From the NCBI GenBank assembly GCA_029204225.1, contig CM055106.1, positions 8,516,574 to 8,580,573 on the forward strand: a stretch of 64,000 nt of DNA, in the 5' to 3' direction. This document shows positions 1 through 10,994 of this stretch, one piece after another. The notes under the pieces are model-generated. The model had not been told where the DNA came from. It saw nothing but the letters and a program-made list of their open reading frames with translations, and did no database searches. Both the position numbers and the translations under genes were made by a program. How positions within the stretch are numbered: the first letter of the stretch is position 1; each line of letters starts with the position of its first letter. This DNA is from Diphasiastrum complanatum (lineage: Eukaryota > Streptophyta > Lycopodiopsida > Lycopodiales > Lycopodiaceae).

Positions 1-1574
1 GACATCCAAATCTAGCTTATCAATAATTTTGATTCACAAGGTTGTTAGCTGATTTTATGACACTTCAATCGGGCTAAAAAAAAAATTAGCACAATATTAG
101 TATTAATGTATGTGGAAATATCTAGTTATGATGTTAAAATGGCAAAGAAAATACCATCAAAGATAGTAGCTAGGGTTCCCAATTGTTACATATCCTTAAG
201 GGCCCATGATTGACTATTTGAGGTGACAGTTTCATTATATAAAATTGAATTTTGGTATGGAGCTATAGGTCATTTGGGTGTCATATGTCAATGTTTTATT
301 GGCATGGGATAGCTGTCATGTGCCAATCATAGCATTCAAACATCTAAGCCATTCTTAAATATCAAATTAGCATAGCAAAACAAGAAATCAAGAAAATCAT
401 CAAGAAACTAGACAAATCTGACAAAATTTCACAAAATTAGGCAAAGTAAGATGGGGATTTTGTTTTCATAGATCTTGCAGTTGTTCCATGATATGTATCA
501 GATCATAAAATAGGAATTTGATTACAAGATTTAGACATTGAATTATCCATGTTACGAATGGATTTTTGAGATCTCATACACATATCTAATCAATCATATC
601 TCTTTGGAATTGACAGATCCATAATGCATTTGCACACACATCATTGGCATGATATTAGACACAATGCCAATAACTTGCATCCATATCATCTCACCACCAT
701 CCCCAAGATTTTCATATGCATATCCCTCCATGCATGGGTCTGAAAAGTGGACATGGCCTTAAATCTGATGGGATTGGGAGAATTTGCTATTTAGAACATG
801 GGTGGGTTTTGATGCAGGTACGAAGGCACCAAATTATTTGAAGATGTTGCGGATGGATTCTAAGGGCTCAATCAATGGCCTTGGGTAGGTAGCTATTGAA
901 GACACCACATTGGTTTTTATTGTGGTTAGCATCACCCAGTAAGGGTGTTGAGGCACTATATTTGATACACCACCAGAGGCGTCAGAAACTTATATGCGTC
1001 GACACTCCGGAAGACATTGGGCAGACTAAGTCTTATCTCGATGTTGTAAGATCTTTGCAGTCGGGTTCTGAAAGCCAGGATTCCGAAGAACTGCAGTCGT
1101 GGGATGTGGGTTCTCACGATGTAGAATTAGATTCAGGTTCAAATAATACTTAGGCAATGCATAGTTGCATATATTTTGTAATACATTGTAAATGCTCTAG
1201 GTGGTAGGGGTTGTTATAGCCATTTTCCATAATATAATAGACAAACTCATTTTCAAAATCAGTTGTTATGGATGTTTGTTGAATGTCTCAGAAGATGTTT
1301 GAATATTTTCATTTGAATGTGAGATTCAAAATTAGTTGTGATAGATGTTTGTTGAATATCGCATAAGCTGTTTGAATATATTCAGATGCTAGTCATCATG
1401 TTGTTGTAGTTATACTGAAAGTATTGTCAATTTGAACGTTGTTTTATCGTTAGATGATATCAATTTAGATGGATGAATCAAAGTATCAATTATATCAAAA
1501 ATATGTTTAATTTGGTGTGTTGTGAATTCTCGAGTCCATTTTTAAAAATGGACTTTGGAAAAGTCCAAAATTAA

Positions 1575-1805
1575 TTGAGACAGTGTTAAAAGAAGCTATT
1601 TGGATCATATTATTGTTGCAGGATATCTCAAACCAATAACTCAAAGCTATGACCATCTATTGTGACAACTTAAGTTGCAAATCTCTTGTGATACTAATGA
1701 GATGGTTGCAGATATTTTTACTAAAGCTCTAATTAAATCAAAGCATGTTCTGATTGTGAATATATTAAAGTTGGATCATAGTCCAAAAGTGAGCTTAAGG
1801 GGGAG
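1575..1805 (+). pseudogene. Ty1/copia RNase H remnant plus polypurine tract
   Basis: This is the broken 3' end of a copia pol gene. One frame keeps EAIW and an IYCDN-like stretch. Another frame ends with EMVADIFTKAL, the usual closing motif of copia RNase H. The stretch that normally joins these two parts is missing. It is followed by CTTAAGGGGGAG, a polypurine tract (about 1793-1805) that touches the LTR starting at 1806. The frames are shifted and no functional protein is possible. Identity as copia is secure from the motif plus the tract; the particular family is not known. Confidence 0.75.
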
Positions 1806-2967
1806 TGTTGGAGTTGATCTGCCTTCACTCTCTGATCCATCTAAATAGCCGCAACTTTTATTTCCTACAACTCTTTGTTTTTCTATCAACTATAGATGCA
1901 ACTGTTCTACAAAGAAAAACTAGATTCTACACAAGCAAAAAATGCTACACTACAAATTTACTCAGAATTATGTGATACTTCAGATGTCTGCAAATATCAG
2001 ACGAAGTTTTGCAATAGGCAAAAAATGCAAAAAATGTGAAGTATCAAGAATACATGTAGATCTCATCATTTTGCCCTTCTTGGAAATTTCCAAAAAATGC
2101 GAACTTCTCGACACCTATAGAAATACATTGTAATTCTTGCAGATATCAAAAGGTGACAACGACAGTTTGCTCATGATCAACTTGTACGACATTTTACAAA
2201 CTGTCATGAACTGTAATAAAGCTTTGTTAGTCATAATCACTACCATCTATTATAAGATCTGTAAAAAATTGTACAATTAATCAAAAGATTATAAGATGGT
2301 AAGTTGGTGAATAAATAGTGACTAAATGCCTACATCAAAAATAGCGTAAAGAGGCATAGTGAGGTGTAGCAATGTAGAGAGCAAGAATATGGTGCTATGC
2401 ACGATCCTAAGTTATTTCATGATGAACATTGTAGTGATCTGTATTCTAGCTTATTCTGCACACCAGATTCACAAAGAATCGTTGTACTCGGTTTATTTAA
2501 TTGAAGCATAAGTAGGCTTTTCTTTCACATTATCGTGTCTTGAATTATCTGATTTTATTCACCCTTTCTTATTATGATAATTACGACTTCCATAGCGATA
2601 ACGTCTATACTTTCCATGGTTATCTACGACACCTCAAAAAGGTAGTAGAACGAATGTCATTGATTCTTACATTATCAGCTATCAAAAGTATTAATTTGTT
2701 TACATCTGAAAGTTACAAGATTATGGCTCATAGTAGATCGTAGATACGTTGAAGGCTGTTGTTGTTCTAACTTTAGTTTTGCTCTATCGGTTCATTCTAA
2801 TTGACTAGATAATTGCACAGCCCACAAGACTATAGTTAGGATTTCTAAATCTAACTTCAGGAAAGTAAAAAGAATTAAATTATGAGATTGAACTTATTCA
2901 AGAGATATCATAACATCCAGTTCAGATCATCTCATTTCATTAGTGGTATCAATGCTCATATCCAACA
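1806..2967 (+). repeat. Copia LTR, family T
   Basis: The LTR starts TGTTGGA right after a polypurine tract and ends TCCAACA, giving a perfect 7-bp terminal inverted repeat. It is 1162 bp long. The end is slightly uncertain: a second PBS-like string, TGGTATCAATGCTC, lies at 2944 just inside the proposed end, so the LTR could stop near 2939. No second copy of this LTR lies in the window. Confidence 0.65.
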
Positions 2968-2968
2968 A

Positions 2969-2984
2969 TGGTATCTGAGTGCCT
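2969..2984 (+). other. Primer-binding-site-like sequence after the LTR
   Basis: TGGTATCTGAGTGCC follows the LTR end by one base. It resembles TGGTATCAGAGC, the initiator-tRNA-Met primer site used elsewhere in this window. A PBS directly downstream of an LTR that itself follows a polypurine tract is odd for a normal 3' LTR. The bases from 2985 to 3353 show no recognisable coding sequence. Confidence 0.4.
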
Positions 2985-3353
2985 CCAACCAATTTTCCAA
3001 TATGAAAAAATGAAAAATCGATAACCTTGAGGTTTACTAGCCTTGACTTTACACTAAAGAATGTTTTTGACCAATTTTTGATGGACAATAAGCCAAAGTT
3101 ATACTTAAAGTTTGTGTAGGATCCACAACAAGTCGATTGAAAGTAAGACTTGGAAAACTCCTAATGGCATTAGATATGTCCTTTTACTATTATCAGTAAA
3201 ATAATGTTCACCAACACATAAAGCATACTATTTGTGTATAAAGAGATCTTTTGAAAACACTATCTGGATTGATCCACACTTTTTTCCAAATGTGTTTATT
3301 ACTTTAAGAGGTATATTTTTCTCCCACTTGTTTTTTTAAAAGTAGTCTGTCTC

Positions 3354-4273
3354 TGTTGTAAAGCTGACTCGGGTGCACCAAGCGTGCCCTGTAAGACTCA
3401 AAGGGGTGACACTCTCTAAGGTCCCAGAGCAAGTTAGAACGTCAAGGACTAAGCCTCCGACCTGTGGTGAGCCAGTCAAGTAGTCACAAAGTCATGAGCT
3501 AGCTCTGGAGCTCGAGTCATGGCCTAGTCAGGAAAGCAGGTTGATTCGGCCGCCGGGACGGCTCCCGGGACCCATGTCCGGGAGCCAGACTGATTCTGCC
3601 AGGCTTGCCAGGCTTAATCAGCAAAATAAAAACTAAGTCCTAAAAAGCGTGCATTACCAGAAAGCACTATGTTTCAAACCAGAGGGGGTGCGCCGAATCA
3701 CAGCAGAACTAAAGGGGGAGTCCGGCAGACAAAAACTTGGGCAGCTCAACCAGCGCCAGGAATCCAGTCGCCAGGTCTCAGCTCCCTCTACCAGCACGAG
3801 CCAGGCACAATGCCCAGCACGTGTTGGTGGCCCCGAGACCGGTCAGTCTATGTATGAATGTAACCTCTTCCAAATCTAATAAAGTTGATCCTTGGGGATG
3901 ATTACCATTTTGGTTTTGCCTCCGGGACTGGTCCAAGTGGAAGGACCCTTACTACAACCTTTTTGCGTCGTTGGCGCCTAAGGGTCCCTGTCATCGACAT
4001 GGGGCTTGCCGCTATGCCAATTGGTCAGTTTGGCGACCACTATGCCTTGGGTTTCATGTGTGGCTTGTCTTTGCCTTTGGTTACCTTTTGGAGACGGATA
4101 CTGAGTTGGCTTTCGGGTTGGTTGGCATTCCAGTTTTCTTAAGTCTGAATGGTTAAGCATGTTATGTTTCTGAGTTGGCTTTTACGTAAGTGCATGATGG
4201 ATGAATGTTAGACTTAAGCGCGTGTTGGGGAAACCGCTCAAGTCCCAGCGCCCTTTGAGGCGCCGGCGCAACA
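3354..4273 (+). repeat. 5' LTR of gypsy element A
   Basis: It begins TGTTGTAAAGCT, the same start as the LTRs at 36525, 40294, 45784, 47227 and 48433, and ends GGCGCAACA directly before the PBS. It is 920 bp long. It has a polyadenylation-type AATAAA at 3878-3883, and the LTRs of element B carry AATAAAGTGGGA at the matching place. The middle part differs from the B-type LTRs, so A is a related subfamily rather than a recent copy. Confidence 0.8.
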
Positions 4274-4275
4274 TG

Positions 4276-4288
4276 TGGTATCAGAGCC
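4276..4288 (+). other. tRNA-iMet primer-binding site of element A
   Basis: TGGTATCAGAGCC lies two bases after the LTR end. It is the complement of the 3' end of plant initiator tRNA-Met, the usual plant LTR-retrotransposon primer. The same sequence recurs after the LTRs ending at 37701 and 49741. Confidence 0.85.
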
Positions 4289-4368
4289 GACTAGCCGGTC
4301 AGCTACGCAAGTCTCACAGGGATGGCCACGTTTTGGGATTTGTCAGGACAACCGTTGCGCAAGGTGCT

Positions 4369-5050
4369 TGTTAAAAATTCACAATTCTAGCTTGACTAGT
4401 TTTGGTCATATGACTTGTAAATAGTTAGATGGTCATGATGTGGCTTGTCACACGTGCCAAATAGCATAGGATTCCATTCATAAGGATGTTCTCAAGTAGA
4501 CCTAAGTGTTAGAACCTTTGGAATGAGTCCAAATTATGCTTAGATACAAGGGAGAAAAAATAGGAGCTATTTTTGGTAATTTTTGCATTGTTGAGGGATC
4601 TCCAAGATTCCAACCCTAACTTGGTAGGGATGAAAGATACACCAAAATTAGCATTAGGGATAGGCTTAGGGCTACTCATACCTGCCCAAAACCGTGATGG
4701 ATCATGTATATATAGGTGATGATATCTCACCAAAATCAATCAAGCAATTTCATGATTTTTCTCTCATAATGGTGCAATTGCTCTCTATGTTCATAATTGT
4801 TTGAGTACTTGTGATTACTAATGATTATAGGATTGAATGTAGGTCTGGTGTACAGTACTCAGACTGTGGGAGGCCGTACTTTCACACGTGTGAAGCCTTC
4901 TTCAAGGATTTGGGCCATTTAGTGAGGTTCAAGCATAGATTTTTGATGGATTTTGATGGTTCAACTTGTGCTAATCTTATGAAATCATAATCTATTGTTT
5001 CCCTCATCATTTCAAGTGTTTTAGGATCCTTATTTGCTGTAATTTTTACA
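4369..5050 (+). mobile_element. Solo LTR inserted in the leader of element A
   Basis: This 682-bp block starts TGTTAAAAATT and ends AATTTTTACA. It is flanked on both sides by GTGCT (4364-4368 and 5051-5055), a perfect 5-bp target duplication. The matching leader of element B reads straight through this point (AAGGTGCTGCCCAC near 37788), which shows the empty site. It holds a TATATATAG string near 4706 and no coding sequence. A solo LTR left by recombination of a full element is the simplest reading. Its strand is assumed. Confidence 0.85.
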
Positions 5051-5910
5051 GTGCTGCCCACAGTGTAATCACGGGTGCGTCCACGGTCGGGGTGGTCGGC
5101 AGAACGGGAGACTTGATGAGTCAAAGTGCTGCCCTCGAGGTGTAAGCACGGTTAGTTCTCGCGGTTCGGGCCTGGCGCTGTCTGCACGTAGGACGGATGA
5201 GGCAAAGTGCTGCCTAGGTAGGTGAAAGCACGGTCTGTACCTTGTGGGGTGCGGGGCGACATATTCGAAGTGTACGGGTTAACCATTGATATAGAGACGC
5301 TGCTCGAATTCGGGTGTAAAGCACGGGTGGTTAGCTGCCGGTGCAGGATAGCTGCCGATCGTTTAGCTATAAGGGCTATCGACCAAAAAGTGGTGGGGCG
5401 TGACTGAGGCAATGTGCTGCTTAATGGTGAAAGCACAGATGGTTGGATGGATGTTTTCCCCGTGGGCTAATTCTGTGATAGATTTGTGTGGGCGCGGCTA
5501 GGCAAAGGTCCTACGTCCGGTCTCAGGGGGGGTTTGTGGCTTGAGAGGGATCCTCTGTGTTTGCTTTGGTTGGTATGTTCCGTTTGTCGTGTGCTTGCTT
5601 GGACACAAATGACGTGGTTCCTACTTGGCTCTCAGGTGATGTGGGCATGCTAAGTTTGAGGAAGGGATATTTTCATTGAAGCTGATTTAATAAAGAAGAA
5701 AAGAGAGCTGTGGGGCCCGGCTGACAGAAGGGAGAGCTTCAAATATAAAAAGGATTGAGGCATTAATCTGTTGGAAGTACACCTCTGACTATAATGGAGG
5801 ACCATCTTGAAGAGTTACGAGCACTGACGGACGGAGAAGAGCTGACTCGATAATACAGCTCTCGCATGCATCGAGATGGCACCAGGTCCAAGTCGAGAAA
5901 GAAATAGCGT

Positions 5911-7326
5911 ATGCACTCCACAGTGGCGCCCCTCCAAGAAGAGATGGGTGGCCCTTCTGAACCTACACCAAGAGATGAACCCTTGCCAGAGGCGCAACAT
6001 GACCTCTTTGAAGTGAAGATGCGGCAATACTTATCAAGCGCAATGACGACTATGCTTAGCGAGGTGAAGAAGGATAGAGAAACCGAAAGGAAAGAATGGC
6101 AAACATCCTTGCGAGCCATGAATCTTACTCAGATTAACCTTGCTAGAGAAATGAGAGACGGGCTAACACAGCTCGAAGCCAGGTTTGAAGAGTTGGAAGC
6201 AACTAGGGGGAATGTAGTGGCGCCTCCTCCACAGATACCAAGAGAACCACGAGCGCGAAACACGGAGGGCCCAAGAAAGACTGCCAAAGTGAAAGCACCA
6301 CCTACTTTCAAAGGAGAGCGTGACATTCGAGTTGTGGAAGATTGGTTGTTTCACATGGACCATTACTTCCGTCTGATGAACACTCATGAGGAAGAAAGAA
6401 CTGACTTGGCATTAGCATATTTTGAGGGCTACACTACAAATTGGTACCGAATGGCAGGAATGCATTTTCAAACATGGGACGCATTCAAAGCCGCGTTACG
6501 AGAGGAGTTCATACCGAAGGATTCACACATGAGATTGAGGACAGAATTATCGGGGCTCAAACAGAAAGGGTCATTGCGAGAGTACCTCAATAAATTCAGA
6601 CAGAGTGTATGGGTTATTGAAGATATGTCCGAGGCGGACAAAACTCATTACCTATTGTCTGGAATGCAATCTTGGACCCGGCGTGCGATAGACAGCTACA
6701 TGCCCCATGATTTCAATTCAACTATTCGAGCGGCTGAAATGGTTTGTGATTATGAGAGCACATTGGCACCAGCTGCTCCCGCAACCTCAACAAGAGTATT
6801 TAGTGGATCCAGACCGAGTCCGAGCTTCTTTTCAAGGGGGGACTCAGCTCCAAATGGCAACCAAGCCTCGAGTGGCGTGAACAAATTCCCAACAAAAACA
6901 GGGTTTGGCAACCAAGGCAACAATGGAGGGAACATGTTCCAGAGAAGAAACAATGTTGGACCTTCAGCTAGTCACAGCAACAGCTCACCAACAGTGGGCA
7001 GTTCCATGCGTTGCTTCTACTGTCATCAGCAAGGTCACTCTTGGAGGTCATGCCCCAAACCATTGAATAAGCAAATCATGGCTGCCATTGAAGGATTTGA
7101 TAGGATGGAGAGAGAGTCATTTGATCAAGAAGATGGTGAACAAGATGATGAAGAGGACCCAGAAACGGATTTGACGGAGTCTGACCTGAATGCCTTGCAA
7201 CAGATAGGGGCACTTGCGGCGTATCGTGAACATCTTATGGCGACTCCTGAAAAGGGATTAACCTTGTGTTATTATATAATGGCAGGAGACCTTGTGTCGT
7301 TAGAGCTGTGCCAGGGGACCAACTAG
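5911..7326 (+). CDS. gag: Gag polyprotein of gypsy element A
   Basis: An intact 471-codon ORF starts at ATG 5911. Residues about 131-290 form a retrotransposon gag domain that begins TFKGERDIRVVEDWL and holds the W and F positions typical of plant Ty3/gypsy capsids. Residues about 300-365 are low-complexity S, N, G and P. Residues about 367-380 form a CCHC zinc knuckle, CFYCHQQGHSWRSC, for RNA binding. An acidic stretch follows. The N-terminal part includes a charged, probably coiled segment. It should assemble virus-like particles in the cytoplasm. The stop at 7324 is followed by no protease, because the element is deleted there. It could still supply Gag if transcribed. Confidence 0.85.
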   Translation: MHSTVAPLQEEMGGPSEPTPRDEPLPEAQHDLFEVKMRQYLSSAMTTMLSEVKKDRETERKEWQTSLRAMNLTQINLAREMRDGLTQLEARFEELEATRGNVVAPPPQIPREPRARNTEGPRKTAKVKAPPTFKGERDIRVVEDWLFHMDHYFRLMNTHEEERTDLALAYFEGYTTNWYRMAGMHFQTWDAFKAALREEFIPKDSHMRLRTELSGLKQKGSLREYLNKFRQSVWVIEDMSEADKTHYLLSGMQSWTRRAIDSYMPHDFNSTIRAAEMVCDYESTLAPAAPATSTRVFSGSRPSPSFFSRGDSAPNGNQASSGVNKFPTKTGFGNQGNNGGNMFQRRNNVGPSASHSNSSPTVGSSMRCFYCHQQGHSWRSCPKPLNKQIMAAIEGFDRMERESFDQEDGEQDDEEDPETDLTESDLNALQQIGALAAYREHLMATPEKGLTLCYYIMAGDLVSLELCQGTN

Positions 7327-7480
7327 AAAAGAACGACACAAATGAACCTGAGCCAACCATTCCTCCCAATCTCATTCACCTATTTAACGAAGGACAGCCA
7401 ACAGTGACAGACCAGCTGACACGGGAACAAATGGAGCCAACATTGCCTATAGTCTCTACATCAAAGGTGAATTCAAGTGT

Positions 7481-7735
7481 CGCGTCGCTGGCGCCTAAGG
7501 GTCCTTGTCATCGACATGGGGCTTGCCGCTATGCCAATTGGTCAGTTTGGCGACCACTATGCCTTGGGTTTCATGTGTGGCTTGTCTTTGCCTTTGGTTA
7601 CCTTTTGGGGACGGATTCTGAGTTGGCTTTCGGGTTGGTTGGGATACGTAAGTGCATGATGGATGAATGTTAGACTTAAGCGCGTGTTGGGGAAACCGCT
7701 CAAGTCCCAGCGCCCTTTGAGGCGCCGGCGCAACA
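7481..7735 (+). repeat. Truncated 3' LTR of element A
   Basis: The block from CGCGTCGCTGGCGCC to GGCGCAACA matches about 3965-4273 of the 5' LTR with few differences but lacks a short stretch, so it also carries an internal deletion of some tens of bases. The first two thirds of the LTR are gone. The bases from 7327 to 7480 are open but show no protease motif. Confidence 0.8.
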
Positions 7736-9323
7736 ATCTCTCTATATAATAACCAATTGGGAGACCTTTGTTCTCCCTCTTCTATTCTAAATGAACCACA
7801 AGGATGTTTTCTCACCTAAGAGATTCAAATAGGAATGGTTCCCCTAAAAAATAGAAACCCTAGGCCATGTGAAGTTCTTGGGAGAAATCCCTTGCACCTC
7901 ACACTTACCCCATGTCATCATTTTTTAAGCCAAGTCATCATGGGGTTCTCACAAGGCCGGCCATCTATTTGGTCTCTCCAATGAGAGTTAAGAGTTTTTG
8001 ACAAATAGACATGCCCTACAATTGTGTGTAGAAACACCCTTATATTTATAGATTGTTTTGGAGCTCTTAAAGTCTTACTATGTACCTAGGAAATATTATT
8101 CCACTATTAGGAAATTTGTTGGGTAGTCATTAGGCATTTTCAATGAGTTCCTCAATTTTGAGTTTTACATGTTTGTTAGTTGCTATTTTATTTTTTATTA
8201 TATTACTAGGCTACTTTTTGCAAGGCATTGTTTATGCTTGGGGTATGGAATATCTAGTGCCCTTTCCACTAGCTTTAATTAACATTCATTTCACCCATTT
8301 CACCTTAATAGAAAGGTCAGGATAAACTCCATTCCTTAGTATGTGAAAGTTTCCTCCCTAAAGCTCTATGAATTCTAAAAAAAGTATCTATTTTTGGATG
8401 CAAGAGTAATTGAATGTACTTGACCAAAAAACCGATCATGTCCACAAGCCCATAAATATCTGTCCTTAAGTTCAATTATTTGAGTTGACTAATTTGGCGT
8501 AATGACTAGCGCACTAAGATTCTTGACAACACATTGGATAAGATGAAGTAAAATGCTCACTCAACCTTAATATAGGGGGTCTTTCTAGAAATCTTTAGTA
8601 GTGGTTCTCCATTAGGGTAGGTTTTGAAGTTATCACACACACTAAGGTGGTTCTCAATTAGGCTCATTTCGGAAGTACTACTCACACTTAAATCTCCCAT
8701 AAGTTCTAAAACAACCCTTGCTAAATCTAATACAAGCACCTAAATGCTAGCAAAAAGAACTCTAGCTTGATGGGTTTATAGAGTATATTCAAAGACTCTT
8801 TGAAACCATCCTTCATTCCAAGTGTGGATGAATACTAAAATACTTTCTTTTGTCGCTTTGTTTAGATAAATGGCAAATTCAGAGCAATGGTGACACGAGT
8901 TAGTGAAGACACCTCAAGCAAGGAGTGCATGATTCAAATTGACATGTTTGTTTGGGAACATGAGGGTTCAGTCACCACAATGTGTATTTTTTCTTTTCTT
9001 GCCTGCAGCAAAACTAAGAACAGAAGAAAAAGCATTGAGCTTTCAAAACCTGCAAAATCGAACTTACAGAAAAAAAAACACTTCTCATTCAAAGTTGTAT
9101 TTTGAAAACACCGTCTGTGAGGTGAAATATGCTTCAGCCCAAGCTAGCGATTTGATGGCTTACAACCTGATGGTGCCAAATGAAGTAGTCTTAGTGTTAA
9201 CTATTGTGAGTAATGTTACGTACTCAGGCACTAAAGTTTCTCATGCGAGCTTTTATATTGGAATTAAATCCATCTCAAATTACTGAGCTCTGAATTCTGA
9301 TCAGTGCAGAAAACGCAACCAGG
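7736..9323. other. Intergenic region without a supported gene
   Basis: AT-rich DNA lies between element A and the 3' end of the aquaporin. A short hydrophobic ORF at 8143-8325 has no recognisable motif or context. Terminator and polyadenylation sites of the aquaporin should lie near 9323 and lower, but none stands out. Confidence 0.5.
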
Positions 9324-10994
9324 TTAGCGCTTGAAGCTTCTGGATCGGGGTTCATCTTTCTTGTTCTCTTCCTCAGGAAGACGAATCATGTTGTAAGACC
9401 AAGCACCCAGTAATGCCCCAAGAGTGGGGCCAATAATGTACACCCATATGCCCTTGTAGTTGTTTGCCGCAATAGCTGGGCCAAGGGATCTTGCCGGATT
9501 CATTGATGCTCCAGATATGGGACTGTTATGCAGAAGACACAATTTTGAATCGAGGAACAATCACATAACTACTGAATTGCAAGCAATAAATGAAAATTTT
9601 CAGATTAAGCAAACTTATAAGTAACTTGCGCTCCAGCTTCCAAGTAAAAATTTTGGCCAGTGATTGCAAAGGAATACATGTTGGCTACAGGCCCTGCAAC
9701 CAGTACACAAAAGATAGAGCAAAAAGTGCGAAAGAGAGATTCTAACCCAGCAAAAATGGCATTAAGTGCTACAGTGGAGCCAACTGCAAGCCCTGCCAAC
9801 TCTCCAATCTGTCTCAGGTCACATAACACTTATATTAGCAGGAGCGATTGGCTCCGTTCAAGTCAATATCATCAAAACCTTTGAAACAACACTATGGACG
9901 ATGAACAGTTGGAGTGTTGCTGCAGTAATTAAAGCATAATGATACATGGTTGTCAAAATCAAAGCTCTTTAATTTCTCTAGCATATAGCACTCTGGTAGA
10001 AACCAGAGCAACTTTGCAATCAATGGCAAATCATGAAGGATTTTCAGAAGCTTCTATGCTGGCTTTGGCTTTTTGGTTAATTTCTAAGGAACGCGTGTGC
10101 GTGCGTACGAGAGAGAGAGAGAGACATACAGCTCGAGTATCAGTAGCAACAGCAGAAACCACAAACATGAGGATGTAAGTGATCAGCATCTCCAATACAA
10201 ATGACTGAGCATTGCTTCCAGCAGGAATGGTGGCTCCTATGTTGGCCACAGGATTGAACAACGCCCTCAGCACAAAAGCAGCAGTGATAGCAGACACCAC
10301 TTGCGCACCTATGTAAGCTGGAACCTGCCAAGATCCATCACACATGGAGCTTCAAATATCACTCATAGATTGGCCGCACCTGCAAAGTTTCCCATTCAGG
10401 AAGCAAGAGGACCAGTACCTGTGCCCAGGGAAAATGGCGAACTGTTGCAAAGGCTAAGGTAACTGCGGGATTGATGTGGGCTCCTGAGATATGGCCGATG
10501 GAGTATATGATGATCATCACAACCAGCCCAAAAGCGGTGGAGACTCCAAAATGGGTGATTGAGCCTTGGCTCTTGGTGTCCACCATGGCTGACCCGCATC
10601 CAGTGAAGACCAATATGAAGGTCCCGATCATCTCTGCTGCAATCTGAAAGGACGATCTTGTCAGATTATCCTGTGTACGAAAAAGAATTGCCGGAGGGGT
10701 GAAAGGCAGCCATTGGTTACATACAAAACGGAAAGCTATATACTCTTATACCTTCTGAGGCATGGAAGTCTTTCTCAAGTACTTTGGCATGCACTTTCTG
10801 AAGCGTGAAGCAAACAGGGAACGAGTATCGATGCGAGGGGAAGTCTCAGATGACAATGAATTCCTCAATGCTGGAGAATCATCCAAACTCCCATGCATAG
10901 TCAGCTCCACCTGTTCTGGCAAAGGGCTTACTGCTGCATTAGGTGGATTTACCTTTATCTCGCTCAGCCTAGCTGCTGTTGCATCTGATGCCAT
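9324..10994 (-). CDS. NIP-type aquaporin (major intrinsic protein), five exons
   Basis: Exons read on the minus strand are 10994-10752, 10643-10419, 10324-10130, 9808-9747 and 9522-9324. All introns (108, 94, 321 and 224 bp) have GT..AG ends, and the joined CDS is 924 bp, giving 307 residues. ATG 10994 opens MASDATAAR; the first 81 residues are a long hydrophilic cytosolic tail. The first membrane helix starts [13 protein letters not shown]. The two pore motifs are [13 protein letters not shown] (NPA at 139-141) and [10 protein letters not shown] (NPA at 250-252, with the selectivity Arg at 253). [14 protein letters not shown] in loop D and helix 5 is typical of NIPs. The C-tail is basic and acidic and ends SFKR. 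It should form a membrane channel for water, glycerol or small uncharged solutes such as metalloids. Phe-119 sits where I recall Trp, Ala or Gly in other NIPs. Substrate cannot be deduced. Confidence 0.92.

Larger units (their letters stand above)
3354..7735 (+). mobile_element. Ty3/gypsy-like element A, internally truncated
   Basis: In order it holds a 5' LTR (3354-4273), PBS (4276), a leader with an inserted solo LTR (4369-5050), a gag ORF (5911-7326), a short remnant (7327-7480) and the last 255 bp of a 3' LTR (7481-7735). Protease, reverse transcriptase, RNase H and integrase are all absent. Flanks read GTCTC before the element and ATCTC after it, a 5-bp target duplication with one difference. 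It therefore probably inserted as a unit and then lost pol and most of the 3' LTR in one deletion. Gypsy rather than copia is inferred from the gag type. Confidence 0.75.

Noticed and set aside
896-1153. An 85-codon acidic ORF
   Set aside because: It starts at TTG with a stop just upstream, has no ATG and no motif I recognise. A final exon of a host gene (AG at about 818) is possible but not supported.
3649-4160. Overlapping ORFs on both strands at the element A LTR
   Set aside because: They lie wholly in LTR sequence, and one is shared with the truncated LTR at 7481.
5763-6953. Minus-strand ORFs opposite gag of element A
   Set aside because: They are shadows of the gag frame; the plus strand has the capsid domain and zinc knuckle.
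8143-8325. A 60-codon hydrophobic ORF
   Set aside because: It is one chance membrane-like stretch in AT-rich DNA, with no conserved motif, neighbours or splice signals.
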